Positions 25,225 to 34,241 of a DNA stretch of 45,622 bases are shown here, one piece after another. The position numbers and the translations under genes are program-made. How positions within the stretch are numbered: position 1 is the stretch's first letter; each line of letters opens with the position of its first letter. Source of the stretch: Planctomyces sp. (GTDB lineage Bacteria > Planctomycetota > Planctomycetia > Planctomycetales > Planctomycetaceae); NCBI GenBank assembly GCA_005778115.1, contig SXKJ01000005.1, forward strand, positions 1 to 45,622, given 5' to 3'. The notes below the pieces were generated by a model. The model did no database searches and was not told the DNA's origin. It was given only the letters and a program-made list of their open reading frames with translations.

Positions 25225-28200
25225 ATGCCGCTGCGTTTTCTGCTCCCGTGTGTGCTGGCTGCTTTTTGCTCCGTTGGCTTCGCTCAGGACAAGCCGTCAC
25301 CACTCGATCAAGGCAAGTCGCTGAAAGAGCTGATGCCGCGCATTCCGGCGACGGAGACGAAGGACGCACTCAATACGTTTCAGGTCGAACGTGGCTTCAA
25401 GCTGGAACTCGTCGCGGGCGAACCGTTGGTTGGCGATCCGGTCGATGCCTGCTTCGATGAGTTCGGCCGGATGTACGTCGCTGAGTTCCACGGCTATCCG
25501 TACTCAGCCGAGCCGACCAAGCTGCACCCGAAAGGTGGCGGCAAGAAGAACGACGGCATCATCCGGCTGCTCGAAGACACCGACGGCGATGGCAAGTTCG
25601 AGAAGAGCACCGTCTTCGCCGACAACTTCGAGTGGGCGCTGTCGGTCTGCTGCTACGACGGAGGCGTGTTCGTCATCGGGCATCCGCACTTGTGGTACTT
25701 CAAGGACACCGACGGCGACGGCAAGGCAGACATTCGCAAGATCGTGCTCAGCGGCTTCGGCAAAGACAACGTGCAGTCGCTGGCCAACAACATGAAGTGG
25801 GGTTTGGAGAATCGCATCCTCGTCGCCGGTGGTCGTAATCCCAACACGCTGACTCGCGACGGCAAGCCAGTGATGTCAGGGACCAGCGATTTCTCGTTCG
25901 ATCCGCGTGTCATGATTTCTAGCGCGACGACAGACGATGTCGCGAAGTCCATTCAACTCCTCAGCGGCGGCGAGCAATTCGGGCATTCGACGGACGATTG
26001 GGGCAATCGCTTCGTCTGCAACAACAGCAACCACATCGAGCATGTCGTCCTGCCGCGCCGGTATCTCAATCGCAATCCGACGTTCATCGCCAGCGGCATC
26101 GTCCGCAGCATCGGGGCCGAGGGAGCCGCCGCTCCGGTCTTTCGACGTAGCCCACCTGAGCCGTGGCGAATTGTCCGCACGGCTCGACGAAATGCGGACC
26201 CGAAGTTCGCGGGACTGCCGCAAAGCGAGAAAGTGGCCGCCGGCTTCTTCACCTCGGCGACCGGCGTGACGATTTATCGTGGCGGTGCATACCCCGAAGA
26301 GTTTCGCGGCAACGCGTTCATTGGCGACGTCGGCGCGAATCTGATCCATCGCAAGATGATGACGCCAAATGGGCCGAGCTTCCTCGCCAAACGAGCCGAC
26401 GAGATGACGGAGTTTGTCTCCTCAACTGATAACTGGTTCCGGCCGGTCAACTTCGTCAACGCACCGGACGGGACGCTGTTCGTGCTCGACATGTACCGCG
26501 AGACCATCGAGCATCCCGCTTCAATCCCCGAAGACATCAAAGCGATGGTCGATCTCGAAAGCGGCCACGATCGCGGCCGCATCTGGCGACTGATCGGCCC
26601 CGACGGACAACGGATGAAGGTCGAGTCGATCGGTAAGCTGCCGCCGGATCAGCTCATCAAGCAGTTCTGGTCACCGAATTCGTGGAATCGCGAAACCGCG
26701 CAGCGGCTGTTCGTCGAACGAGGCGATTTGTCGGTCGTCCCGTCACTGCGTCGCATGGCGGCGCTGAATCGCTCACCGCTAGCGCGACTGCATTGCCTCT
26801 ACACGCTCGCGGGACTCAACGCGATGAAGTCGGACGTGTTGATGGTGAACCTCAAGCATCCCGAGCCACGTCTGCGGGCACATGTGCTGCGACTGGCCGA
26901 ACCGTTGTTCGCGCAAGATCGCGAACTGGCTGAGGCCGCTGCCGAACGGGCGACCGACGACAGCGATCTCGTTCGCTGGCAACTCGCGTTCTCGGCGGGC
27001 GAGATGCCAAACGATCTGGCGGTTGCGACGCTCAGCCGATTGGCTCGCGATCCGCGCAACTCCGGAGACATTCGCACGGCAATGATGACCTCGCTAAGCG
27101 GCAAAGCGACGGCGCTTCTCGAAGCCCTGGCCTCCGATGCGGAATTCGCGAAGCAGTCCCATGCGTCCGGTTGGTATTCGGAACTCGCGCGGATGCTCGG
27201 CACCGATGCGAATCCCGCCGCCGGTGCGAGCGTTTTGAAGATCGTCATCAACGACCAACTGTCTCCGGCAGCGCGGTCGGCAATTTTGATCGCTCTGGGA
27301 GACGGACTGCGACGCCGCGGAATGACCATCGAGCGTTTGCTAGACGCCGCTCAATCCGACAGCCAACTCCGACAAGCGCTGACCCTCTTCACGAGCAAGT
27401 CGCTGACCGCCGCGAAGGACTCCGAACGCCCGATTGCCGAACGAGTCGCCGCAGTGCGAGTGCTGGCGTTCCTCGATTGCGCCTCGTGCCGCCAGTCGTT
27501 GACCGAACTACTTAACCCGCAGGTCGATCCGCAATTGCAGATCGCAGCGGCTAATTCGCTGGGTCAACTGGCACATGCGGAAGTGCCGAGCTTGTTGTTG
27601 AGCGGTTGGCGAAGTCATTCTCCCGGTTTGCGTCGCGAAGTGGTTGACGCGCTGCTCCGTTCCACCGATCGAGTCGGCTCGCTGCTCGACGCTCTACAAG
27701 CCGGCACAGTGCTGCGCGGCGAGATCGAACGGGACAAGAAGGATTTGTTGCTCAACCATCCGAAGTCGGAACTGCGTGACCGTGCGAAGAAGCTGTTGGC
27801 CGGTGACGTGGATGCCAATCGAGCCAAGGTCATCGCTGACTATCAACCGGCATTGGAATCGCCGGGCGACATCGCGAAAGGAAAAATGCTCTTCCAGCAG
27901 AAGTGCGCGAACTGCCATCAGATTGCCGGAGTCGGCCACATCGTTGGGCCGAACTTGCAGAGCGTCGCGAATAAATCGCTCGCCGATCTGCTGATTGCGA
28001 TCCTCGACCCGAACCGAGAAGCTCAGCCCAACTTTGCGACCTACGTTGTCGAGACACAGGACGGCAAAGTGCTCAACGGCTTGCTGATCGGTGACACCGC
28101 AACCAGCGTCACGCTGCGACGAGCGGAAGCCAAAGAAGATGTCGTGCTGCGGAGCAACATCGAGACGATTGTCTCGAACGGCAAATCGCTGATGCCCGAA

Positions 28201-28287
28201 GGCTTCGAGAAAGACGTGTCGCCCGCCGCATTGGCTGACTTGCTGGCGTACTTGAAGTCACTGGGAATGGCGGAGGCGAAACCTTGA
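25225..28287 (+). CDS. Large secreted PVC-type heme-binding protein (propeller + HEAT repeats + cytochrome c)
   Basis: 1020 aa. The signal peptide MPLRFLLPCVLAAFCSVGFA targets it to the periplasm. Residues ~50-480 are a membrane-bound dehydrogenase-type beta-propeller with LLEDTDGDGKFEKSTVFAD, YFKDTDGDGKADIRKI, GGEQFGHSTDDWGNRFVCNNSNH and GTLFVLDMYRETIEHP. Residues ~500-860 are alpha-helical HEAT-like repeats (LRAHVLRLAEPLF; LQIAAANSLGQLAHAEVPSLLL). The C-terminus is a single-heme domain with C894-A-N-C897-H898 (KCANCHQIAGVGHIVGPNLQ) and a likely Met ligand in SLMPEG. These proteins are expanded in planctomycetes; role in polysaccharide or alcohol oxidation is inferred, not shown. It ends directly against the palindrome at 28288. 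Confidence 0.92.
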   Translation: MPLRFLLPCVLAAFCSVGFAQDKPSPLDQGKSLKELMPRIPATETKDALNTFQVERGFKLELVAGEPLVGDPVDACFDEFGRMYVAEFHGYPYSAEPTKLHPKGGGKKNDGIIRLLEDTDGDGKFEKSTVFADNFEWALSVCCYDGGVFVIGHPHLWYFKDTDGDGKADIRKIVLSGFGKDNVQSLANNMKWGLENRILVAGGRNPNTLTRDGKPVMSGTSDFSFDPRVMISSATTDDVAKSIQLLSGGEQFGHSTDDWGNRFVCNNSNHIEHVVLPRRYLNRNPTFIASGIVRSIGAEGAAAPVFRRSPPEPWRIVRTARRNADPKFAGLPQSEKVAAGFFTSATGVTIYRGGAYPEEFRGNAFIGDVGANLIHRKMMTPNGPSFLAKRADEMTEFVSSTDNWFRPVNFVNAPDGTLFVLDMYRETIEHPASIPEDIKAMVDLESGHDRGRIWRLIGPDGQRMKVESIGKLPPDQLIKQFWSPNSWNRETAQRLFVERGDLSVVPSLRRMAALNRSPLARLHCLYTLAGLNAMKSDVLMVNLKHPEPRLRAHVLRLAEPLFAQDRELAEAAAERATDDSDLVRWQLAFSAGEMPNDLAVATLSRLARDPRNSGDIRTAMMTSLSGKATALLEALASDAEFAKQSHASGWYSELARMLGTDANPAAGASVLKIVINDQLSPAARSAILIALGDGLRRRGMTIERLLDAAQSDSQLRQALTLFTSKSLTAAKDSERPIAERVAAVRVLAFLDCASCRQSLTELLNPQVDPQLQIAAANSLGQLAHAEVPSLLLSGWRSHSPGLRREVVDALLRSTDRVGSLLDALQAGTVLRGEIERDKKDLLLNHPKSELRDRAKKLLAGDVDANRAKVIADYQPALESPGDIAKGKMLFQQKCANCHQIAGVGHIVGPNLQSVANKSLADLLIAILDPNREAQPNFATYVVETQDGKVLNGLLIGDTATSVTLRRAEAKEDVVLRSNIETIVSNGKSLMPEGFEKDVSPAALADLLAYLKSLGMAEAKP

Positions 28288-28356
28288 GTAGGATGGGCAC
28301 TCTTGCCTGTCCCCTGTCGCGGTAAAAAGACGGACGGGCAAGAATGCCCATCCTAC
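28288..28356. repeat. GTAGGATGGGC palindromic element filling a convergent gene gap
   Basis: The ~20-bp arms (GTAGGATGGGCACTCTTGCC / GGCAAGAATGCCCATCCTAC) have one mismatch and a ~29-nt loop. The TGA of the heme-propeller gene ends at 28287 and the TGA of the DUF1552 gene starts at 28358. The element therefore occupies the whole gap and is well placed as a bidirectional terminator. Confidence 0.92.
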
Positions 28357-28357
28357 G

Positions 28358-29701
28358 TCACGCCAATCCCGTCAGCGTTCCGGTCGAGTCGCGGAACTTG
28401 TCGGACTCGACACCCATTTTCTGGATCAGCGTCAGCAGCACATTCGACAGCGGCGGGTGATTGTTCGGTTCCCAGCCGAGATGCTGGCCGTGCTTCAGCC
28501 CTAGTTTGTGACCGCCGGCCACGAGCAGCGGCAGGTTCTTCGGCGAGTGGTCGCCTCCCGCGCCGGAGTTCATGCCAGAGCCGAACATGACCAGCGTGTT
28601 GTCGAGCATGTTCCCGTCTCCCTCTTTTGTCGATTTGAGGAACGTGAGGAATCGGCCGAGGCGTTCGAGGTGGAAGCGGTCGATGATCCCCAGCTTCTTG
28701 AGCATCTCTTTGTCACCGCCGTGGTGCGACAGCTCGTGATGGTTCTCACCGCCTCCGCCGTAGCCGCCCGCTTCGCGTGACCACTCGAAGGTGATGACCC
28801 GCGTCGTGTCGGTCAGGAAGGCGAGGTACGAGACTTCGAGCATCACGTCCAGCCACATCGGTCGGTCGTGAGCGTTCTGCGGTTGGCTGCCGAGCTGTAA
28901 GTTCTTGGGATCGACCTCCGGCTTCGGCACATCAACCCACGCTTCGAGCCGTCCCACTCGCTGCTCGGTTTCGCGGACGGACGTCAGATACTCGTCGAGC
29001 TTCTTCTGATCCTGCTTGCCAAGCTTGTCGTTGAGCGCTTTTGCTTCACCGCGCACGCTGTCGAGGATCGACTTCCGTTCGGCATACCGCCGCAACGTCG
29101 CCGCGCGATCGGCCGCGCTGTCGGGGACGAACAATCTTTCAAAGAGCCGTTTCGGCGAATTCTCCGAAGGCATCGGCGTGCCGCTGCGATCGAACGACAG
29201 CGTGTGCGAATGCCCGGCCGACCCAGTGCCGCTGGCGTCTGACAACTGCAACGACGGAAACCGAGTCTGCTTGCCGTGCAACTCGGCAACGATCTGATCC
29301 GCTGAAACTTGATTCGTGTAGTCTGCACCGGGAGTCGCCTTAAGATCGGCACCGGTCAGCCATGTGTCCGCACCGCTGTGTCCGCCTTGCGAGGCAGGAT
29401 GTCCAAGCCCCGTCAGTACCGAGAAGTCGGCGCGATGTTCCTTCAAGACTTCGAGCGTTGGCGACAATGTGTAGTCGCGGCCTTTCTCGCTGGGCATCCA
29501 CTCCAAAATGTTGACGCCGTTGGGGACGTAGCAACAAATCATCCGCGGATGCGTGCCGGCCGATTTCTCCAAAGGCTTGTACTGCGACGGCGCTCCCCAC
29601 AAGCGTGGCAGCATGGCGTCAAGCAAAGGCAGACTCAGGCTCGCACCAAGTCCTCGCAGAATGTGACGGCGCGATAACGGCTGATTAATGATCGAGGTCA
29701 T
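28358..29701 (-). CDS. DUF1552 domain protein, Tat-exported
   Basis: 447 aa. The N-terminus LSRRHILRGLGASLSLPLLDAML is a twin-arginine signal. The body has the DUF1552 pattern: RMICCYVPNGVNILEWMPSEKGRDYTLSPTLEVLKEHRADFSVLTGLGHP, HSGADTWLTGADL, SADQIVAELHGKQTRFPSLQLS, LTDTTRVITFEWSREAGGYG, HHELSHHGGDKEMLKKLGIIDRFHLERL, and NTLVMFGSGMNSGAGGDHSPKNLPLLVAGG. DUF1552 genes regularly follow a DUF1592-type gene, as here, and the two are thought to form an exported metabolic unit of unknown substrate. Confidence 0.93.
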   Translation of the reverse strand: MTSIINQPLSRRHILRGLGASLSLPLLDAMLPRLWGAPSQYKPLEKSAGTHPRMICCYVPNGVNILEWMPSEKGRDYTLSPTLEVLKEHRADFSVLTGLGHPASQGGHSGADTWLTGADLKATPGADYTNQVSADQIVAELHGKQTRFPSLQLSDASGTGSAGHSHTLSFDRSGTPMPSENSPKRLFERLFVPDSAADRAATLRRYAERKSILDSVRGEAKALNDKLGKQDQKKLDEYLTSVRETEQRVGRLEAWVDVPKPEVDPKNLQLGSQPQNAHDRPMWLDVMLEVSYLAFLTDTTRVITFEWSREAGGYGGGGENHHELSHHGGDKEMLKKLGIIDRFHLERLGRFLTFLKSTKEGDGNMLDNTLVMFGSGMNSGAGGDHSPKNLPLLVAGGHKLGLKHGQHLGWEPNNHPPLSNVLLTLIQKMGVESDKFRDSTGTLTGLA

Positions 29702-29718
29702 GGACGATCTCCACAGGA

Positions 29719-30624
29719 TTACTTCGATCCGAATGATTCGGAAGTGACGATGAATTGGATCAGCGAACGTAAGGTGTAGCCATTCTTTTTCGAGTGTGCG
29801 ACAGCCGCTTTCACGGTCGGCTGGTCAGCGATTCCGAGTTCTCGGCCAAGGGCATACGTCAACATTTTGCTGGCGAGGCAATTGAGGAACAGGTCTTCTC
29901 GCTGACGCAGCACCGTTCGCAAATCATCGACGCCGTTGATCTCCGTTCCGTCGGGAAGTTTGGAGGCGGCGTTGACTTTTGGATCGTTCCGCTCGATGCG
30001 GCCTTTGTATCCAAAACCTTCCTGATCGCGCCATTCGCCAGCGGCGTTGAAGTTCTCTAGGGCAAATCCCAGCGGGTCGATCTTGTTGTGGCAGCGAGCA
30101 CACTGCGGCAGCGTGCGATGAATCTCCAACCGCTGCCGCACAGTCGCCTTGTCGATGCCGGGAACTTTCGGAGCGATGTCTCCCGCATTCGCGACCGGCA
30201 GGCCGGGGTCGATGCCGAGCACATTCTTCAGCACCCACGTCCCGCGTTTGACCGGAGAGGTGCGTGTGCCGTTGGACGTGATCGTCAACATTGACGCTTG
30301 TGTGACGATGCCGCCGCGATGCACACCTTCGGGGACGGGGACACGGCGGAACTGGGCGCCGCGTACGTCGGGGATGCCATAGAACCGCGCGAGCCTCTCG
30401 TTGATGACGACGGAGTCTGAGCCGACGAAGTTCAGGACGCTCAGATCGTGCTTGAGGATTTCGGCAAAGAAGGCTCGTGACTCTTCGGTGATTGACGTTT
30501 CGAGATGCCGGTCATATTGCGGATACAAATCGGGAGCAGGCGGATTCGCACCGACTTCGCGCAGTCCCAACCATTGGCCGGCGAAGTTGCGGACGAACGC
30601 TTCGGATTTGTCGTTGGCCAGCAT
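29719..30624 (-). CDS. DUF1592-type gene, C-terminal part (DUF1592 end, DUF1588, DUF1585)
   Basis: 301 aa from ATG 30624. It continues, in the same frame, the gene at 30667-32361 after a single TGA at 30669-30667. The true frame is open between the two (KLRDSKTLTTQVNR), so this fragment is the C-terminal part rather than a separate gene. DUF1588: [53 protein letters not shown], with a second CxxCH ([19 protein letters not shown]). DUF1585: [39 protein letters not shown] ... [17 protein letters not shown]. It is followed 17 nt later by the DUF1552 gene. Confidence 0.8.
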   Translation of the reverse strand: MLANDKSEAFVRNFAGQWLGLREVGANPPAPDLYPQYDRHLETSITEESRAFFAEILKHDLSVLNFVGSDSVVINERLARFYGIPDVRGAQFRRVPVPEGVHRGGIVTQASMLTITSNGTRTSPVKRGTWVLKNVLGIDPGLPVANAGDIAPKVPGIDKATVRQRLEIHRTLPQCARCHNKIDPLGFALENFNAAGEWRDQEGFGYKGRIERNDPKVNAASKLPDGTEINGVDDLRTVLRQREDLFLNCLASKMLTYALGRELGIADQPTVKAAVAHSKKNGYTLRSLIQFIVTSESFGSK

Positions 30625-30666
30625 TCGGTTGACCTGAGTCGTCAGCGTCTTTGAGTCCCGCAGCTT

Positions 30667-32361
30667 TCAGTTATCGGCGAGTTTGTTGAGTTCATCGTCG
30701 GGCATTGAGGACCAAAGGAAGTAGCTCAACCGCGCGGCGAATTCGTGGTCTTGTAGCGCACGCGGCTCGCGTGCGTTGGCGTCGGGTTTGGTCTTGCTCG
30801 ATGTGGAGGTCGGTCGCACGCGAGCCGCGTGCGCCACAGGTTCCGCCAAATACAAGAAGTGTGGCGAGGCCATTGCTGCGATGAGCGGGGTCTTGATTGC
30901 TTGGACGAACGACGGCGAGTCGGCTCGTACGAGGTCGAATAGCTTCAGCTTTTCGTCGATCTCGGCGGCCGTCACCGGGCGGCGGTAGGCCGAACGCAGG
31001 AAGCGGGCGATCAACGTCTTTGCGGTTTCGCGCTCTTTCGCTTTCGACGGGAGCGTGTCACCGAGCAAGCGGCGATGACTCGGCGGTGGCCAGGATTCGT
31101 GGATCGGGCCTTCGAGTTCAAACCAATCGACGTACAACTCTGGCCGAGCAAATACGTCGTGTCCCTGAAACCAAAAGTTCTCAAGCACTCGCGGAATCGG
31201 GTAGGCGTATTCGATCGTCAGGCCGGCTTGCTCGGTCGTGAAGCGGGCACAGACTTCGTATTCGCGCGGCTTTTCGAGCGGCGCATCGACGTCGAACTCG
31301 GCGAGCACTTTCGGTTGGCCGCCGAGATTCTGAATCAGCTTCAGTCGGGGCGAGCCGTAGTCGTACATCCGGTCGGTCGCGAAGTGTTTGAGGTCGCGTT
31401 CCATCTGCTCGCGGTGATACTTCTCTGCCTTGGGGTTCTCCTGCATCTGCTTGTCGAAGCGGTTCTGCAACGCTTTGCGAGCGGACTCGACGACGGCATC
31501 TCGCTTCGGGACAAAGCCCGCCGCGCGGATGCGGATGATGTAGTCTCCCTCGTGCTTGAGGCCGTAACCGCGAGCGTTCAGGTGCTTGTCCCAGTTGTCG
31601 TGGTGCAACACTTTGAAGCCGTCTTTGACCGGGTTGTTGCCGCCGTTCACGATCACGTTCTGCTTGTCGTAGACCTTGCGGTTCGAGTTGTTGTCGCCGC
31701 TGTCGATCTCGAATCGCCATTTGATTGCCGGCGGCTGATCCCCTTCGACAAGTGTTCGATCCAGAATCTTCCGAGCCGCATCGAGGTAGAGTTCGGTGAG
31801 CAGCGGCGACATCGTCAGGGCAGAGCCGTTGTTGTCGAAGCCTCCCGATGCCGGATCAAGCGGGAATGGAGCGACATCGAAGTCGATTCCGATCAAATCG
31901 CGGATCGTGCTGCGGTACTCATCCCGGTTGAGCCGTCGCAGCACGATCTGCCCGTCGCGGCGGACCAGTTCGGCACGAACCATCTGCTCGGTGATCCAAT
32001 CGACGACCTTCGCGACTTCCTCCGGTTTCGGTTGCGGTTCTCCTTCCGGGGGCATCTCGTGGCTGTTGAGGACGTTGACGACCTCGCTCCATTTTTCTTT
32101 GGAGGCCGGATCGACGAACTCGTTCTTGAGATGCTGATCGACGCGAAAGGTCCCCTCCTGCTTCGCCGGCCCATGGCAGCGAACGCAATGTGTCTTCACG
32201 AATGGGGCGACGATTGCCTGGAAGCCAGCCTGATCGGTGGAACTCGGCGATCGCTCCTGAGTTCGACTGGGGATCGTCGCCAACAGAATCGGTAGCGCGA
32301 GAATTAGAAGGCGGATCACTGATGGATTCTGGTGGTTAATTTGATTTCGTCTCATCTTCAT
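30667..32361 (-). CDS. DUF1592-type gene, N-terminal part with cytochrome-c-like domain (ends at in-frame TGA)
   Basis: 564 aa. Signal segment (VIRLLILALPILLATIPSRT), then a PSCyt1-type heme site C59-V-R-C-H63 (THCVRCHGPAKQEGTFRVD). DUF1587: VLRRLNRDEYRSTIRDLIGIDFDVAPFPLDPASGGFDNNG. DUF1595: IARFLRSAYRRPVTAAEIDEKL. Start of DUF1592: RLSYFLWSSMPDDELNKLADN. It ends at TGA where relatives have Gly (LADxGKLRD), i.e. GGA to TGA. Residues ~508-536 (RVRPTSTSSKTKPDANAREPRA) are encoded by the palindrome at 30753-30837. ATG 32361 or 32355 could be the start. With the downstream part the gene would be 880 codons, the normal full architecture. Confidence 0.83.
   Translation of the reverse strand: MKMRRNQINHQNPSVIRLLILALPILLATIPSRTQERSPSSTDQAGFQAIVAPFVKTHCVRCHGPAKQEGTFRVDQHLKNEFVDPASKEKWSEVVNVLNSHEMPPEGEPQPKPEEVAKVVDWITEQMVRAELVRRDGQIVLRRLNRDEYRSTIRDLIGIDFDVAPFPLDPASGGFDNNGSALTMSPLLTELYLDAARKILDRTLVEGDQPPAIKWRFEIDSGDNNSNRKVYDKQNVIVNGGNNPVKDGFKVLHHDNWDKHLNARGYGLKHEGDYIIRIRAAGFVPKRDAVVESARKALQNRFDKQMQENPKAEKYHREQMERDLKHFATDRMYDYGSPRLKLIQNLGGQPKVLAEFDVDAPLEKPREYEVCARFTTEQAGLTIEYAYPIPRVLENFWFQGHDVFARPELYVDWFELEGPIHESWPPPSHRRLLGDTLPSKAKERETAKTLIARFLRSAYRRPVTAAEIDEKLKLFDLVRADSPSFVQAIKTPLIAAMASPHFLYLAEPVAHAARVRPTSTSSKTKPDANAREPRALQDHEFAARLSYFLWSSMPDDELNKLADN
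30753..30837. repeat. Intragenic GCGCACGCGG palindromic element in the DUF1592-type gene
   Basis: Perfect 20-bp arms (GCGCACGCGGCTCGCGTGCG and mirror, 30756-30775 and 30815-30834) with a 39-nt interior; the outer ends read TGTAG... and ...CCACA. The frame is preserved across it. Confidence 0.9.
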
Positions 32362-32375
32362 GCCAGTTATTCAAG

Positions 32376-32458
32376 GAAGGAGCCCGACGAATCGAAGGAG
32401 ACGACGAATGCTGCAACTGCCCTTATTCGTCGTCTCCTTCGATTCGTCGGGCTCCTTC
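32376..32458. repeat. 34-bp-arm palindrome between the CotH and DUF1592-type genes
   Basis: Perfect 34-bp arms (32376-32409 and 32425-32458, left begins GAAGGAGCCCGACGAATCG) with a 15-nt loop. It fills most of the gap between the CotH stop (32478) and the DUF1592-type start (32361), on the same transcript direction. Confidence 0.95.
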
Positions 32459-32477
32459 TGTTTTGATTATCGATGTC

Positions 32478-34136
32478 TTATTCGCGTTTCATCAACCGAG
32501 CGACCGGCTCCAGCCACATCCGTCCGGCGGCGGCTCGGAGTTCGGCGACGAGCGTGATGTCCCGGACGTCTTCGAGTACTTCAAATTCGTAGGCGACGGT
32601 TTTCCATTCGGAGTCCCCCGCGAGTTTGTTGTCTCGCTTGCCGCCGGAGATGCGGAGACCGGCTCCGGTTCCCGATTCGTCTTCGCGAGCAACGACGCCC
32701 TCGGTGCGGCAGCGAGCCTCGATGCAGTAGCGGCCTTTGGCGAGGAGGACTTTGCGACGCCATGAGCCCACGCATTGGCCGGACTCGCCGACTTGAATCG
32801 AGTAACGCTTCTGGCCGTCGATCTCCAGCTCTTCGACTTTCGTGTCGTCGGTTTCTTGAGCGGGGAACCAATCGGCGATCTCGGCGATGCCTTCAGCGCT
32901 GAACTCCTGCGGAGTTGGATCGCCGTTTTGCAGTTGTTCGCGCAGGTTCGGCTCGCGCGCGGCGATTCGTTCTTTGAGTTCGCGGACTCGGTCGGCGTGA
33001 GCGTTGGCGAACTCGTCGCCGAATTCTTTGATGACTGGCTGCAGGCGTGCGACCACCTTGTCGAGCTTCTCATGCAACCGCTGCGGCTCAAACAGCGGCA
33101 GTAATTCGGCGACTCGCTTGCGATAGCGCTTGCGCCATTCGGGATGGTGCATCACAGCGTTGGCGACGATCGTTTCCGGGTACTCCAGAATAGGAAAGCC
33201 GGGGTCGCCAAACATCTGGTCCATGCCGTGCGGCAAGAACCGAGCCTTGCTGTTCGCCGGTTCGAAATAGATGCGGTAGTTGTTTTTGTTCTGCGTGTAG
33301 CCATCCCAGTGCGCGGTCATCAGTTCGATAGCCATAAAGCTGAGGAAAGCATCCACGTCCAAATGCTCTTCGATGGTGGACCAACGCTTTTCCGGATCGG
33401 GTTCCAAGCAGGCGTCTTTGAGGCTGCGCAGGTCGCTGTGATCGTCGGGGCCTTTGCCGCAGTCTTTTTCCAGATCGACGTCGATGTCCTGAACGAAACC
33501 GCCGTCGTAGAGGTTGCCGGTTCCGTCGGCGAAGTGCCGCTTGAGGAACGTGGCGTCGAAGCCCTCCTTGAGAACATACAGCCCTAGATCGCGATCATTC
33601 AGCCAGACGCGGGCATGAGTCGCTCGCGGGGTGGGCACCTTTGCGTCGCGTGACAGGTCCGAGCAGAGCCACTCGCAGAGATACGACTCGTCCTGCACCG
33701 AGTTGTTGAGATGGAACTTGTCGATGTCGTGAAAGGTCTGTCCTTTGACGTGCTTGTTCATGTTGAGCGTGAAGGCGGGCTTGTCGTCGAGTTCTCGAAA
33801 GCTGCCGGCCGCTCCTTTGAGCTTGATGGCGACGTCGGCGTAGGTGGTCTCGCCGTTCTCGATCAGCTTACACTTCGCGTAGTGCCGTGCGTCCTCGCGG
33901 AGCTTCTTGGCTTGCGACTCTTTGAGCTCGATTTTGAGCTGCGGGATGACGCCGTTTTCGAAGAAGTCCTCGCTGGCATCGCGTGGGGGCGTGGCCGGAG
34001 CGTCCGGTTCGACGATCGGATCAAGCTCAACCGTGGAATCGACTGTCCCGGTCGCGGATTTGCGACAGGCGGGGAGCAGCAGCAAGCAGAAACAACATGC
34101 GAACAGAATCGGTCGCGGGAACAATCGCAGATTCAT
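32478..34136 (-). CDS. CotH kinase family lipoprotein
   Basis: 552 aa from ATG 34136, supported by GGAGG seven nt upstream. The lipobox LLLLPAC (Cys24) marks it as a lipoprotein. The CotH domain spans ~60-420: LKIELKESQAKKLREDARHYAKCKL, DVAIKLKGAAGSFRELDDKPAFTLNMNKH, FHLNNSVQDESYLCEWLCSDL, RVWLNDRDLGLYVLKEGFD, and the catalytic-type segment NNYRIYFEP ... ARFLPHGMDQMFGDP. CotH proteins are atypical protein kinases in Bacillus spores; exported planctomycete versions have no established substrate. The C-terminal ~110 residues (RYCIEARCRTEGV...GAGLRISGGKRDNKLAGDSEWKTVAYEFEV) look like a carbohydrate-binding-type beta-sandwich. Confidence 0.9.
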   Translation of the reverse strand: MNLRLFPRPILFACCFCLLLLPACRKSATGTVDSTVELDPIVEPDAPATPPRDASEDFFENGVIPQLKIELKESQAKKLREDARHYAKCKLIENGETTYADVAIKLKGAAGSFRELDDKPAFTLNMNKHVKGQTFHDIDKFHLNNSVQDESYLCEWLCSDLSRDAKVPTPRATHARVWLNDRDLGLYVLKEGFDATFLKRHFADGTGNLYDGGFVQDIDVDLEKDCGKGPDDHSDLRSLKDACLEPDPEKRWSTIEEHLDVDAFLSFMAIELMTAHWDGYTQNKNNYRIYFEPANSKARFLPHGMDQMFGDPGFPILEYPETIVANAVMHHPEWRKRYRKRVAELLPLFEPQRLHEKLDKVVARLQPVIKEFGDEFANAHADRVRELKERIAAREPNLREQLQNGDPTPQEFSAEGIAEIADWFPAQETDDTKVEELEIDGQKRYSIQVGESGQCVGSWRRKVLLAKGRYCIEARCRTEGVVAREDESGTGAGLRISGGKRDNKLAGDSEWKTVAYEFEVLEDVRDITLVAELRAAAGRMWLEPVARLMKRE

Positions 34137-34241
34137 TCGACACCTCCGTGGAGGGCATCGTAGCAAGAATCTCAGGTGAGCGGGGTGGCTTCAGCCCCAT
34201 GGTTTTTCAGGCTCCGGGGTCGGGGCAGTCTCGGCGAGACA

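Noticed and set aside
19657-30669. Stop-codon recoding (TAG or TGA read as an amino acid) to explain the interrupted genes
   Set aside because: Intact genes here end normally in TAG, TGA and TAA, the replaced residues differ (Trp, Gly, Tyr), and no recoding element or dedicated tRNA was seen.
31075-32295. A 406-codon open frame opposite to the DUF1592-type gene
   Set aside because: Val/Leu/Arg-rich shadow of a confidently identified gene, with no recognisable domain.
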